Positions 1-12,208 of a stretch of 64,000 nt of DNA are shown here, in pieces (the first letter of the stretch is position 1; every line of letters begins with the position of its first letter). Below the pieces are notes generated by a model. It made no database searches. It was not told where the DNA came from and was given only the letters and a program-made list of their open reading frames with translations. Location of the stretch: contig VCAZ01000045.1 of assembly GCA_005784505.1 (NCBI GenBank), forward strand, positions 1,074,001-1,138,000, written 5' to 3'. Source of the stretch: Bagarius yarrelli. Its lineage: Eukaryota; Chordata; Actinopteri; Siluriformes; Sisoridae. Made by a program: the position numbers and the translations under genes.

Positions 1-590
1 ATCTATCTATCTATCTACTTTTTTCTTTATTTCTTTCCCTGCTTTATCTTTTCTCAATAAATTTATTCATCTTGCTTTTTTTTATCTGTCTATCTGTCAT
101 TTTTTTCGCTCCTTTATCTTCCTGTAATCCAGAAGTATTACAGTTCCTTGCACATGGTGGCTGGTTACTTTCCACAACCTTGGAGATAAGATGCAAGGTG
201 CAGCACGTGGTACTGAGTGTTTAATTCCCTCTTTCTCTCTCTCTCTGTGTCTGTGGTGTTAGTGCGATGACCTTGCCCTCACTAAGACTAGATAAGATCC
301 TCTCAGGGAGATTAGATGCTAGACATGATTCCCCTCCTGTCACTGCCAATCGTCTGTGTTGGCAGGGGATTAGTGTGAGGATGCGATAAGCAAAAGTACA
401 GACAACCAACTAAAGGGAAACAACTATTAAAGCAGTTTTTTTCTCTTTTTTAATAAGCACTCAAATAAGGAAGTATAACAGAACTTGTTTTGATAAACAC
501 AAACCAGAAAGTTTTTCTCAAGAAAAATCTCTAAAACATTTTTAATCACTACTTATTTTAACAGCCGTCACTTATCCTAAACTCTAAATT
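1..590. other. Non-genic, simple-sequence start
   Basis: ATCT tetranucleotide repeat at 1-18, then pyrimidine-rich low-complexity DNA to about 140 and a CT run at 230-247. No gene is seen. Confidence 0.6.
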
Positions 591-619
591 TTGCTAAGAA
601 GATGCCTTTTATTTCAATT

Positions 620-845
620 GTGTCACATACTGTCATCTGTCAATCATCTGCCTCCACTTATATCCCTGTTCTCTTCATCATCTTTACTCACATCCACTAC
701 CTTAATGTCCTCATTTATCACATCCACATCCCTCCTCTCTGGCCTTCCTCTTTGGCCTACTTCATTCTCCTATCAATATTTTCACTATTCGTCCTCTACA
801 CATGTCCAAACCTTCTTAATCTGTCCTTTCTGTCTTTATTCCCGA
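620..845 (-). mobile_element. RTE-like LINE 3' fragment
   Basis: On the - strand it matches the C-terminal end of the LINE fragment at 20983 (GGGATGTGGAT then GATAAATGAGGACAT and the V-G-V-S-E-E-D-type tail). It is a decayed fragment with no open frame. Confidence 0.6.
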
Positions 846-2536
846 AATGAAGAAAATATCATTTTATTAAAATAATAAGAATAAATAAAATAATATCTTG
901 TTAATCTCTGATTAATGCTGTCATCCAATACTAGGGAATTAATGATTTTTTGTTATTTAATAAAATTTTCCCCTTCAGTTCCTTCATTTTCTTTCTTCTT
1001 TCTTCTTTCTTTTTCTTTTCTTTCCTTTTTCTTTTGCTTTTTTCGTGTATATAAATAATTTGGTTTTTTCATTTATCAATTTATTTTTTTTTCTCGTATA
1101 GAATTATTATTTTCTGTCTTTTTTTCTGCTTGATCTTCTCTTATTTTATTAATTAATTAGTTTTTCATTCATTCATTCATTCATTTCTTTTTTCTTTTCC
1201 TGTATTTAACTTCTTTCTTTTTTTCTTTCTTTCTTTCACCTTCATCTTCTCTTCTTTAATTATTTTCTCCTTCTTCCTCGTCCCTACCGGGCTTTCTTAT
1301 TCATTTTATCAGAAAATAAACTAAATAAAAAAAACTCTCATGGTAATTTCAGAATAATGTTGTCATCCAATACTAGAATATTAATTAATTAATTAATTTT
1401 GTTATGCGGATGTAAATATTGGCCTTTAATGTCATTCCATACGGTTTTAGCACGTAGTATTCGCAACACGCATATTAGCATTTAATATTACTGTTTTATC
1501 ATGTCCTTTACATCAAACCTGTCTGTTTACACTTGCCCTTGTCTTAACCAGTGGACTTGATTTTGAGCAAAAAGACATTTTTTTGATTGGCGTGTGACAA
1601 CTAGTTGAAGGTGAAAGAGAACCTGAGCTGCTGTGTTATGTTAAACTCTATTAATAATTCAAAAGGAATGGAAACGAACAGGGAGACGACAGAAAGCTTT
1701 TGTGTCAATGGTAATCTTTTGTGTCTTGTTCTTAATTACTTTATAATTAATAATACTTTTCACTTTATTGTGTAACATAGACGGTAAAAAGACACTTTTA
1801 ATTAATATGCGAGTGTTTTCCTTTTGCTTCCTTTCTCACTCCCTGTTTAATTTATAATACCTATGCAATGCTAATTATTCAGTGTTGTTAAAGGTGTAAA
1901 TTAAGGCTTAAACAGCTTTTAAATCTATACCTCTTTCTTCATATGATTTGGAAAACAATCGGATGTTGTGCGTTTGGACGTTTTCGGTAATATATAAAAA
2001 AAAGGATTCATTAATTCAATTATTATTCTATAACATCATGTCTATCACCTCTGAAAAGATCTTGCTAAAATACACTTGTTTCGTCTACTAAAATACACTT
2101 GTTTCGTCTAGAAAACCAGCGATTAAGTGTAATTAAACAGTAGTGTAATTAAATGGCGTAGGCTAATATCATTAGCTGTGCTTGCAATTATAAATAATAA
2201 GCTACAAGCTACACTCGCCATGCTAACTAAACATACAATAGGGTGATTGATGGGGTGAATGGAAAACTTTCTACAGTAAGTTTCTGTCTTCTTCAAATAC
2301 ATATATTATACATTCATTTTATTCAAACGGTGACACCCTGAACTGCAACTTCCAAGCTTACACCTGTGAAGTTACACCTGTTCTGTATTATAATACAAGA
2401 GTTATTGGGAGTAGAACAGAAGAAGAAATTAAAATATTCTACATACTGTAAAATATACAGTGATGTTTCATAATTAAAAATGATTCAACTGCTTAAAACA
2501 TTATTAAAAATGTAGCAGAACAGAAGTGTTGTGTGT
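846..2536. other. Non-genic AT-rich DNA
   Basis: Low-complexity TTTC/TTCT runs at 960-1260. A 22-bp unit (AAATACACTTGTTTCGTCTA core) is tandemly duplicated at 2067-2111. A stretch near 898-945 recurs at about 1340-1385 (ATGTTGTCATCCAATACTAG-type), suggesting an old duplication. No gene is seen. Confidence 0.5.
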
Positions 2537-2726
2537 GGTGGTGTCTTAGGGGTTAAGGTGTTGGACTAATACCAGCGGTCTTTCTGGGTTCCATTCCCAG
2601 CACCACCAAGCCAGCACTGTGGACCCCTGAGAAAAGCCCTTAACCCTCAATTGCTCATTTGTATAAAAAAGATAGATGTAAGGTGCTCTGGATAAGAATG
2701 TCTACCAAATGCTGTAAACGTAAATG
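2537..2726 (+). mobile_element. V-SINE-like element, copy 1
   Basis: tRNA-derived head (GGTTAAGGTGTTGGACTAAT then TTCCATTCCCAGC B-box), middle GGACCCCTGAG, and tail CTCTGGATAAGAATGTCTACC. The tail is the conserved 3' domain of fish V-SINEs. About 190 bp, essentially full length. Confidence 0.8.
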
Positions 2727-2889
2727 TGTGTTTCCTTGGGGTGTAAGTGGCTGTTTTGTATCTTTAATAACACGTACAGTGACTAAAATAAATCTTTGAC
2801 TACAGCGATCAGCCACCTTAAATAGCCATAACATATGGAAAATCTGTAATATGTAAAATTTCACTATGTGATGGTTTTTTGAAGATTAC

Positions 2890-3050
2890 ATCACAGTGGT
2901 TATGGGTTTGGAATGCTAATTGGAAGATCAGGGTTCGATTCCAGGTACCATAAATTTGCCACTGCTGGCCCCCTAAGCAAAGCTCTCGGTTGTATGAAAG
3001 AGATAAATGTAAGTCGCTCTGGATAAAGGGCGTCTACCAAATGTTGTGAA
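2890..3050 (+). mobile_element. V-SINE-like element, copy 2
   Basis: Same order of blocks as copy 1 with an intact B-box GGTTCGATTCC and tail TCGCTCTGGATAAAGGGCG. The middle is slightly shortened. Confidence 0.8.
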
Positions 3051-3129
3051 TTGCCCTCTGAACAGTTCCCCACCCCCACACTGTTAACCTCCACCAAACC
3101 CACAGAAAGTTACTTGCCGTTTATAGTAC

Positions 3130-3305
3130 ATCCTCGTACTTATCATTTATCATTTAATGGAACTGTGTATATCTGTAATTAGTATATTTGTATGTTTATG
3201 GTTCCTATTTTGTATTTGTGTATCTTCAATTCTGTGTCTGCACCAAGACACTTCCTCGTGCTGTAAAGTGCCCTTTACTGTACCTGGCAATAAAAGCTTT
3301 TTCTG
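3130..3305 (+). mobile_element. LINE-like 3' end (L2/CR1 type?)
   Basis: It has the pattern TGTCTGCACCAAGACAC, then TTACTGTACCTGGCAATAAA, typical of fish non-LTR element 3' tails. It is 5' truncated with no ORF. Family assignment is tentative. Confidence 0.35.
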
Positions 3306-4567
3306 TACAATGTACAATCATTTATAAGAACTAGGAACATGTAGACAGGAGGAAGGTTCATCATAGTCTGGCTGTCTTGCTTGATGGTAACCCTGTGTCC
3401 ATCATGTCCATCATTCATCATTTATTCCTTTATCTCCAGCAACCGACTGAATTAAGATTAGATTTGACCCACAATAAGATTATTAATCTTAAATGCTTAA
3501 AAAAAAACCCTCAGTGAATGTGTTCGAAATTTAATGGTAAAAAGCTTAAATATTCAGTAAAGTTTAGTCATATGCTTATAAACTTCAGACTTAAGCAATA
3601 ACAATTCAGAATAACTGCTGGTAATGCCGCCAGATTTGCTGATACAAAAAAAAAAAAAACCAAAAACGGTTTCTTCTGGCGGTTTTTGTCCAGTGCAATT
3701 ATGTGTCTACATACAGGATCCAGCATGTTCTTTTGCACTTTAAACGCTATTCATTATTTTCTTTAACCAATTAGGTTAATTTGACAATGAACATAACGAT
3801 TTGTTTTATTTGAGAAGAAATGCATCCTTTTCTAAAGCATTCTGGTAAATAAACCAGGAACTGAGGAGACATTAAGCCTAGTATGTACGTGCTTTTGCTC
3901 GAGAAGGGAAAAAAAACTGCTTGGCTTGCCAAAACCAACACTGTGCCTCCTGCTGATAACCATTCATGTCATAAAAATAAGCCTTCAATGGGAAATTTCT
4001 TTTAGAAAGATTAAAGCAATTATGAAGAATTTATACTATTTAAATGCTTGACTTGTTCCAGTAGATCCTTACAGAAAGCTTTTATTGCAGTATAATTAAA
4101 AAAATATTATTATAACGCCTACGTTTTCCCGTACCGGAACACTGGAAAAGACATCTTAAATGAACCATTGAAATCTTAGTGCACTAATGAGGGATTTCTG
4201 ATGACACTTACTAAGCTTTGCTCTAAAAAAATTAATTAGACAAAAAAGAATTAGCAGATATTTGTGTTATTTGATAAAACTAACGATAATAAACCTGGAC
4301 GGCTGCTCGTTCATGCAATTATCCGATCAGCCAATCAGCCAATTATCACCAGTGTCAAAAAACCCCGAAACTATGCAGGTCAAAGGCTTAGTATTTCAAA
4401 AATGATCACAATAAATCCAAGATTTGGGGAAAAAAAGTGTTTTGTGCCATAGATGTTGTGGTCAGATTTGTCAGGTTTCATTTTTCTGTCTGCAAGTGTA
4501 TTGATTCAGATTCCTGTAGAACCTTTTTTCTCCTGTATCCTATTATTATTTAAAGACTGTGCACTCA
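3306..4567. other. Non-genic AT-rich DNA
   Basis: No recognisable gene or repeat beyond short A/T tracts such as the A run near 3648. Confidence 0.5.
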
Positions 4568-4845
4568 TGGCAGCGTAGTGGCTTACTGGTTAGCACTGTT
4601 GCCTAACAGCAAGAAGGCCCGGGTTCAATTCGCAGGCAGGGGTCTTTCTTTCTGCGTGGAGTTTGCATGTTCTTTTTGTGCTTGCTTAGGTTTATTCGAG
4701 GTGCTCCGTGAATGTTTATGTGGCCCTGTGATGGACTGGTGACCTGTACTGCCCTTTCAGAGACGGCTGGGATAGACTCCAGGAGATTCCTGTGACCCTG
4801 AATTAGGGCATAAGCGGGTATAGAAGATGAATGAATAAATGACTG
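4568..4845 (+). mobile_element. SINE-A (long tRNA-derived SINE), copy 1
   Basis: The head GTGGCTTACTGGTTAGCACTG has an A-box and CGGGTTCAATTCG a B-box. The body runs TGGAGTTTGCATGTTC then CCTGTGATGGACTGGTGAC, and the tail ATTAGGGCATAAGCGGGTA ends in GAATGAATAAATG. There is a central deletion of roughly 80 bp relative to other copies. Confidence 0.8.
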
Positions 4846-5575
4846 ACTGTGCAGTCTAAGTTGCTTTTCTGCTTGTACAGTGTAATCACTTGCTAACATC
4901 AGACGGTCATGTGTTTAAATCCCAAGCCTACATCGCTGTGTCCTTAAACAGAAGCCTTTAGCCCATAATTGCTTACTTAAAATGTAAATTTGTATGTAAA
5001 TCACCAAGGGACTTCATCACCCTTAAAACGGACACTTGCTGTTTTACTTCTATGTTTTCTTTGTTTTTATATGCACCCTAGACAATATTACTGTTGTACA
5101 CACACCCCTTTTCTCTACTCCGGGGCATTGCTCCACTCCCACACTATAAAAACCATTTGCAAACTTCCGCGAAAAAGTTTTTTTTTTTTTCAAGAAAACA
5201 CATTTAATATTGAAATCATTGCAAAATAGCCTGAATTTAATTATGTAAACATATACTCGCCCTCTACGTCTCTATTTATCTTCCTAACAGCAAGTAGCCA
5301 AATCATTATATGTAAAAATAGCAAGATAAGAAAAAAATAAGAATATGAATAGTAAAAAAAAAATTATGATACTCTCAGGGCGTGGGGTGCTTATTGGTGC
5401 CCCCACAGATGGCTGCGCCCTAGATGACCACCTAGTTTGCCTATGCCTAGAAACGATACTGATAATCTGGATAAAACTCTAGAGACCGCTATATTAAAAA
5501 TCTCAACTCCATCACCAACAACTACGCCATGATCAGTGTAACTAAGATCACACTCAACCCATTCTGATACTCGAA
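4846..5575. other. Non-genic
   Basis: Poly-T at 5177-5190 and a short A/T-rich stretch. Nothing gene-like. Confidence 0.5.
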
Positions 5576-5766
5576 GTGGTGGCTCATGGTAAAGGTGTTG
5601 GACTACCATCCTGAAGATTGTGGGTTCGATTTCCAGCTTCACCAAAAACACCATTGCTGGGCCCCTGAGCAAGACCCTCAAACCTCAATTGCTCAGTTGT
5701 ATTAAATGTGATAAATGTAAGTCGATCTGGATAAAGGCGTCTGCCAAATGCTGCAAATGTAAATGA
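5576..5766 (+). mobile_element. V-SINE-like element, copy 3
   Basis: Full set of blocks: tRNA-like head with TGGGTTCGATTTCCAGC, GGGCCCCTGAGCAAGACC, ATTGCTCAGTTGTAT and the tail TCTGGATAAAGGCGTCTGCC. Confidence 0.85.
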
Positions 5767-6450
5767 TGTGAACATTGACAGTATCTTGATTTATGTATTG
5801 TGTTTTACTGCATTGGTAAATTGTTTCCTATTTCAACTTTTAAACCTACAAAATATCTCAGTATAACTTCTGGTTTTATATATGGTAACGTCCGTCTCGG
5901 TTCTAGATTCTGCATTAAATCTTTGGATACTATTTATACTCCCATGTGAAAGTGATAAGACACAACAAATATAATAAAGACTGTTTTAAATTACCAGCCC
6001 ACTCGATTCAAAACATCCTCTTTTACACATTCCCAATGGATAAATATGCTATTTTAAAAAGTTCTCATGAAGGCTTCCTAAAATGTCAGACCTTGGTAAA
6101 AATGTAACCTTTGAATTTAAGGACAGGGTTACACAATATTTAATCCTAACTAGGCTTTCTGTAATAGTCAGTGTTGACTGTGTTCCCGGTGTTAATCTGT
6201 GGCACTGCACCCCATCGTTGTATTGATTTCTCAAAGCAATATATATTTAATTCAATATTCATTTAAACTAAGTAAAAAAAAAAAAAAGCTAATTGCTTCT
6301 AATTAGAAAGTGACAGTAACCCTGTAGAAGAACATTTTCACAGTTATGTACATGTGACCTTTTGATCACTAAATTCTTGTTCCTAGAAACTGCTTGCACA
6401 GTAATGCTAGTGACATTTTATTACATATTTATTACATATATAGAAGATCA
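5767..6450. other. Non-genic AT-rich DNA
   Basis: Nothing recognisable apart from a poly-A tract at 6275-6288. Confidence 0.5.
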
Positions 6451-6592
6451 AAAACGTGAAAGATGTACAAGACATGGTGAGACCATCTAGACAGGATGTA
6501 TGGTTTAGAGACAGTGGTGAGACCAGCTATGATGTATGGTTTAGAGACAGTGGTGAGACCAGCTATGATGTATGGTTTAGAGACAGTGGTGC
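6451..6592 (+). mobile_element. RTE-like LINE fragment with internal 36-bp triplication
   Basis: It matches the V-Y-K-T-V-V-R-Q-A-M-M-Y section of the LINE at 20983. The unit beginning GTATGGTTTAGAGACAGTGG occurs at 6498, 6534 and 6570, exactly 36 bp apart, so a small tandem array formed inside the fossil. Confidence 0.65.
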
Positions 6593-7104
6593 TAATAAGA
6601 ATAAGCCTTAGACCTTTGCAAATCCTCTAAAATTTGTGTGTTTTTGTTGCTAGAATAGGTTTGGTTTTACTTGTTTCAAGTAAAGAGTTTTAACTTTCTG
6701 TTCTGTAATTGTGCTACTTTATGCCCTGTTTTTGTTTTTTATTGCCAGACGAGTGGCAATACTGTGCCAAAAACAAAAAAGACTGGAAAATTTAAGAGGG
6801 AGCCAGACAGGATGCACTTGTTTTCCGTTCACGCAGCAGACAGAACGTGGTCAGCTGACTGAAGATTGGCTGCAGTGGGCACTTTTCCAGAGCATTTAGA
6901 ATCATTTTCCAGGGTTATTATTGAGAAATAACACATGCCTGGTGGTAGATGAGCTGTAGCATTACAATACAACCGGGTGGCAATTGAATCAGTTTACTGG
7001 GTATAGCTGAAAAGTCTTTAACTTTAATTTTCGGTTGAAAATAATGCCTTTAATTGGTAGATCCTCATCAGCAGGCATTTCAGAAAATACAGATACAGGA
7101 GCAC

Positions 7105-7400
7105 ATACAGATAAACATCCACACACACACACACACACACTCACTTCTATGAGCAATTTAGAGTCTCCAATCAACCTAACATACATTTAAGACCGTAGGA
7201 GGAAGCCAGGGTACCCAGAGTAAACACACACAAGCACAGGGAGAACATGCAAACACAGAAAATCCCAAGAACACAAATATATACCTGTCCAGGGTGTACC
7301 CCTCCTGCCTTTCGCCCTTTCAGAGGCAGCTGGGATAGACTCTGGTGGATCCCTGTGACCGCGAATTAGGAAATAAGCAAGTATAGAAGATGAATAAATG
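7105..7400. mobile_element. SINE-A copy 2, rearranged (two halves in opposite orientation)
   Basis: From 7105 to about 7270 the body is on the - strand (GGCAATTTAGAGTC, AACCTAACATACAT, GGGAGAACATGC in antisense order). From about 7290 the 3' half is on the + strand (GGTGTACCCCTCCTGCC, GGGATAGACTC, GAATTAGGAAATAAGCAAG). A CA repeat lies at 7119-7140. Confidence 0.65.
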
Positions 7401-9290
7401 AATGAATGAATATAATGAATGATATAGTTTGTATGAATAAGCGGTATAAGAAATGACTGGAATGAATATAATAATAAAAATATAATTAATGTAGAATAAG
7501 CGAGTATAGATGAATGAATATATAACTATATGAATGAATATATAGTTTGTAATGAATAAGCGAGTATAGAAGATGACTGAATGAATATATAACTGTAGGA
7601 ATAAATATATAGTTTGTAATGAATAAGCGAGTATAGAAGATGACTGAATGAATATATAACTGTAGGAATAATCTATAAACTGTATGAAAAATATTATAGT
7701 TTGTAATGATAAACGAGTATAGAAGATGACTGAATGAATATATAACTATAATGATATATAGTTGTAATAATAACGAGTAGAAATGACTGACTGAACGAAT
7801 AACTGTATAAATGAAATATATTTGTAATGATACGATTATAGAAGATGACTGAATGAATATATAGCTGTAGAATAAATATATAGTTTGTAATGAATAAGCG
7901 AGTTGAAGAGACTGAATGAATAAATAACGTATAAATAATATATAGTTTGTAAGAATAAGCGGTATAGAAGATGCTAATGATATAAACTGTTAAATGAATA
8001 TATAGTTGATGAATAAGCGGGTAGAAGATACTGACTGAAAAATAACGTATAAATGAATTTATAGTTTGTAATGAATAGCGAGTATAGAAATGACTGAATG
8101 ATATATAACTGTAGGAATAATAATAGTTGTAATGAATAAGCTAGTATAGAAGATGACAAATGAATATATACGTATAAATGAATTATAGTTGTAATGAATA
8201 AGCCGGTATAGAGAAGATGACGATGAATAATAACGTAGGAATAAAATAATTTGTAATGAATAAGCGAGTATAGAAGATGACTGAATGAATCTATAACTTA
8301 TAACTATATATAGTTTAATGATAAGCGGTATAGATGCTGAATAAATATATAACTATAGAATAAATAATAGTTGTAATGAATAGCGAGTATAGAAGATGAC
8401 TGAATGAATATATAACTGTATAAATTAATATATAGTTTGAATGAATAAGCGAGTATAGATGATGATGCATGGAATGAATATATAACTGTAGGAATAAATA
8501 TGAGTTTGTAATGAATAAACGAGTATAGAATATGACTAAGATATATAACTGTATAATGATATATAGTTGAATTAATAACAGTATAGAAGAGATGAATGAT
8601 ATATACTGTTTATAAATAAATATAGGTTAGAATGAATAAGGGTATAGAAGATGACTGAATGAATATCTACCTGTATGAAATAAAATTAATCGTTTTGTAT
8701 GAATAAGCGAGTATAGAAATATTACTGAATGATAATAACTGTATAATAAATATTATTTGTAATGAATAAGCGAGTAAGAAATGCCTGATGAAATATATAA
8801 CGTATAATGAATATATAGTTTGTATGAATAAGCGTATAGAAGATAACTGAATGAATAAATAATGTATAAATGATATAGAGTTGTATGAATAAGCGAGTAT
8901 AAGAAGATGACTTAATGAATAATAACGTATAAGAAATAAGTTGTAATGATAGCGAGTATAGAGATGAATGACTATAAACTGTAGGAATAATATATAGTTG
9001 TAATGATAAGAGTATAGAATATTACTGAATGAATATAAACTGTTAACTGAAATATAGTTTGTAATGAATAAGCGAGTATAGATGACTGAATGAATATATA
9101 ACTATAGGAATAAATATATAGTTTGTAATGAATAAGCGAGATAGAGCTAATGAATCTTAATATGGAATAAATAATAGTTTTATGATAAGGCTAGTATAGA
9201 AGATACTGAATGAATATAACTTTAAATGAATATAGTTTGTATGAATAAGGATAATAATATAATCATTAAATATATAGTTAGTAAAGAATA
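7373..9290. repeat. Minisatellite, ~67 bp unit, roughly 25-30 copies
   Basis: The monomer has the order AATAAGCGAGTATAGAAGATG, then ACTGAATGAATATATAACTG, then TAGGAATAAATATATAGTTTG. It begins exactly where the + strand SINE-A tail ends and shares that tail's AATAAGC..GTATAGAAGATGAATGAATG. Copies differ from each other mostly by single-base losses. Confidence 0.85.
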
Positions 9291-9619
9291 AATATTACAA
9301 ACTATAACAGCAAACATCACTTCTGACTTTTCTGGTGTTTTTATATTTGTGTAAAACACCAGTAATAATTTATTGTAAATTTTGGTTAAATTTTTGACCA
9401 TTTAAGTTTGATGATGTTTGATATCATAATTTTCTCTTAAGGTTTTAACAGTTGTATGGAAAAACAAGCTCTTTCTAACTTTTGAAGCTATAAATTTCTA
9501 CCTTAAGTAGACTTGGAACTGTAGGAACAGAACTTCTTTTCAATATCGACACATTTTCAAAGCCCAGAGTGTCTGTTTTCGGTTGCCATAAATAGCAGAC
9601 TTATCTAAAAAGAGAGATG
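9291..9619. other. Non-genic
   Basis: AT-rich unique-looking sequence after the minisatellite. No gene. Confidence 0.45.
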
Positions 9620-9977
9620 AGCGTCTGCTTAGGGCCCCAGGGTAACCAGGGCCCCCTCAACAAGAAGTTGATATAAAGCATGTGTAACATTTAAATTTTT
9701 TTTTTTTTATCATATTGTGTATGGTCAGAATATATAATTATTAAAATGTAACATTATTATTACATCCATGTGAATTTTCCTCACCCCTCATCATGAATCC
9801 ATGAAACATCAGTTATGCAGACGGGCAGAGATGGTTAGAACATAGAAAAGTGAAAGAGCAAGAGAAAATTTGCAAACGGAAGGTAAAGTATATGTTTAAA
9901 CACAGACAAACCAGCGGAACCGAAAAATGCGGGTCCTGAAATTGCTTGAGGCCCCCAAAGCACTAAGTCCACCCCTG
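9620..9977. mobile_element. Possible hAT-type nonautonomous DNA transposon
   Basis: TTAGGGCCCCAGGG on one side and GAGGCCCCCAAAGCAC..CCACCCCTGG on the other; CACCCCTG is the complement of a common hAT terminus CAGGGGTG. Left end not defined. Tentative. Confidence 0.3.
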
Positions 9978-10756
9978 GTTTCCATTGAGTGCTAGTGTGG
10001 AGTTTGACATGGCAAAGAAATTTCATGCAGAATTTTTTGTACAAAGGGTTAATTAATGTGAGCCTATACAACTCTCAGAAAAATCTCAAACCACTCAGCA
10101 CTGCATAGATACACTAAATCAATATAGTTCTCATATTACTGATCTGACCGAGAGACACCAAATGCAAAGAAAAATACTGCGTCTAATTGAATTTGCTCAA
10201 TTCTATAATAATAAACCAGAATAAAAAAAAGTGTAGATTTTAGAATAAAAAAATTACACAATCAGTCAGTACAATGTGTGGATTCTGAATCTGCAGGTCC
10301 CGACCCACAGCTACGCCATTTTAGCTTATAATTGTAATGTAATTTGGGAAAACCCATCACATGCATATGGAAGATGATTTCAACCCCTTTCCTAATCTGT
10401 TTTTATTTCTTCTATACTGTTTCCGTAGCAGACGTTATGGTCAGATGATTGCTATAATTTTCAGAAACTGAATTTTGAGGAAAACAGATTACAGACCAAA
10501 AACTTTAATAATCTGCTGTATTTGGGGTGTTACAAGAGGGAAAACTTTAAGCGATTTTTTGCAGCTCTACCACATTTGTGTTCTTATTCATCAGCCTGCC
10601 AAATAAATCACTAGGGCCGCATTTACACCGAATTTATCAAGTGACCCAATTCTGATTTCTTTTCTACAATTTGGCACAGAAAGGATATGACTAACGATTG
10701 TGTAATCCCATTTCCTCATCTGCCAATGTGTTAATTTACTTCTGTGTTACATTCAG
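9978..10756. other. Non-genic
   Basis: Mixed-composition DNA without recognised repeats or open frames of note. Confidence 0.45.
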
Positions 10757-11310
10757 TCTTACGTTAATGTCACTATATTCCCAAATTGTAATGTCACTAT
10801 AATCCTAAATCGTAATGTTGCTATATTGCCAAGTCGTAATGTGGCTATTTTACTGAGTTGTAATGTCGCTATATTGCTGAGTTGTAATGTTGCTTTATCC
10901 ATGAGTCGTGATGCCGCTATAATCCAGAGTCGTAATGTTGCTATAATTCCCAAATCGTAATGTCGTTATTATCCAGAGTTGTAATGTCGCTATATTGCCA
11001 AGTTGTAATGTCCTTATAATTCTGAGTCGTAATGCCGCTATAATCCAGAGTCATAATGTTGCTATAATCCAGAGTCGTAATGTTGCTATAACCCAGAGTC
11101 GTAATGTTGCTATAATCCAGAGTCGTTGTGTATAACCAGAGTCGTAATATAACCAGAGTCGTAATGGCGCTATATTGCAGAGTTGTAATGTCGTTATATT
11201 CCCAAATTGTAATGTTGTTATAATCAAGAGTCGTAATGTCGCATATTCCAGAGTTGTAATGATGCTATATTCCCAAGGCGTAATGTTGTGCTATTTTCAA
11301 GTCGTGATGT
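10757..11310. repeat. Degenerate minisatellite, ~24 bp unit
   Basis: Unit TAATGTCGCTATAATCCAGAGTCG and variants (GTTGCTATAT, CCCAAATTG) repeated about 22 times. Because the unit is divisible by three, both strands show repetitive open frames that are not genes. Confidence 0.85.
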
Positions 11311-11334
11311 CGTTACCTTCTTCTGTCTTGATGA

Positions 11335-11600
11335 GGTATAGTTCTCATGTTCCCCGGTCATTTCCTATGTTGTTCCTGTTGTCATACTTGCTATTGCTAA
11401 CGCTATTGCTAATTGTTTAGACTAAGGTTTTGTTTCTCCCAAGACTAAGTGCTAAGAGTTTCTGTTCGCCTGCTCCTTATGTGTATTTTGGTTTTCCTGA
11501 AGTATTTTGGTTCCTTTGTTTCATAAATAAAAACCTGTTGCATCCAAACTCTCCCACACCCTTCTGTTCTATTCCACCCGCAGTAAATGTGACAACAACA
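11335..11600 (+). mobile_element. Possible LTR 3' portion
   Basis: TTTGGTTCCTTTGTTTCATA followed by AATAAAAACCTGTTGCATCC and a C-rich end with GTGACAACA. The polyA-signal layout and ending resemble fish Gypsy-type LTRs. No paired LTR or internal region is identified. Confidence 0.35.
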
Positions 11601-11778
11601 AGAGCACTTATCTTTCTCAATCGCACCATTCTTACTTCCTTTCCAGTCAGTATGTCTACCATGAGCTGTTTTGCCGTGTATAGTGTTATTTTGTGTGTAT
11701 ATTTAGTTGGTTTGAAATATTTACTATAGACAAACTAGTCAGATAGATACTAAACAAAACATCATATCTATCATACGT

Positions 11779-11910
11779 TTACATTTATGACATTTAGCAG
11801 ATGCTATTTTATCTTGTTCAACAGCTCCTTTATAGGGAGTTGAGGGTCAAGGGCCTTGTTTAAGGGTCCAGCAGTGGCAGCTCATTGTTACTGGGGAGTT
11901 AAACTCATGA
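11779..11910 (-). mobile_element. V-SINE-like element, copy 4 (decayed)
   Basis: Antisense tail ACATTTAGCAGATGC, then GGGCCTTGTTTAAGGGTCC and the AGCAGTGGCAG block. Head missing. Confidence 0.65.
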
Positions 11911-12169
11911 TTTTCCCAATAATGACTTCTCACATTTAATTAGTGCAAAAGCTTTGCAGTCAACTTGATTTATTTAAACAAACCCATTATCACTAATCAG
12001 ACCGATCCTAATGCATTTCTTCTTTTCTAAATCACTAAAAATAAAGAAATAAAGACAGCTGGCAGGCAAAGAGCCATCGTGTGGCAACACATGCTGCAAA
12101 TCCTTGCCTCTGGGAGCTGATGACAAGCAGGCACTTGTGTTCCATGAATGGAGTGACGTAGATAGAAAG

Positions 12170-12173
12170 AGAG

Positions 12174-12208
<35 letters not shown>
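12170..12208. repeat. (GA)n microsatellite
   Basis: Nearly pure GA dinucleotide run of about 39 bp; it creates the spurious Leu-Ser ORFs on the - strand. Confidence 0.9.

Noticed and set aside
4568..4640. tRNA-like sequences with A and B boxes at this and many other sites
   Set aside because: They are the heads of SINE copies; no cloverleaf with an intact acceptor stem was found, so no true tRNA gene is called.
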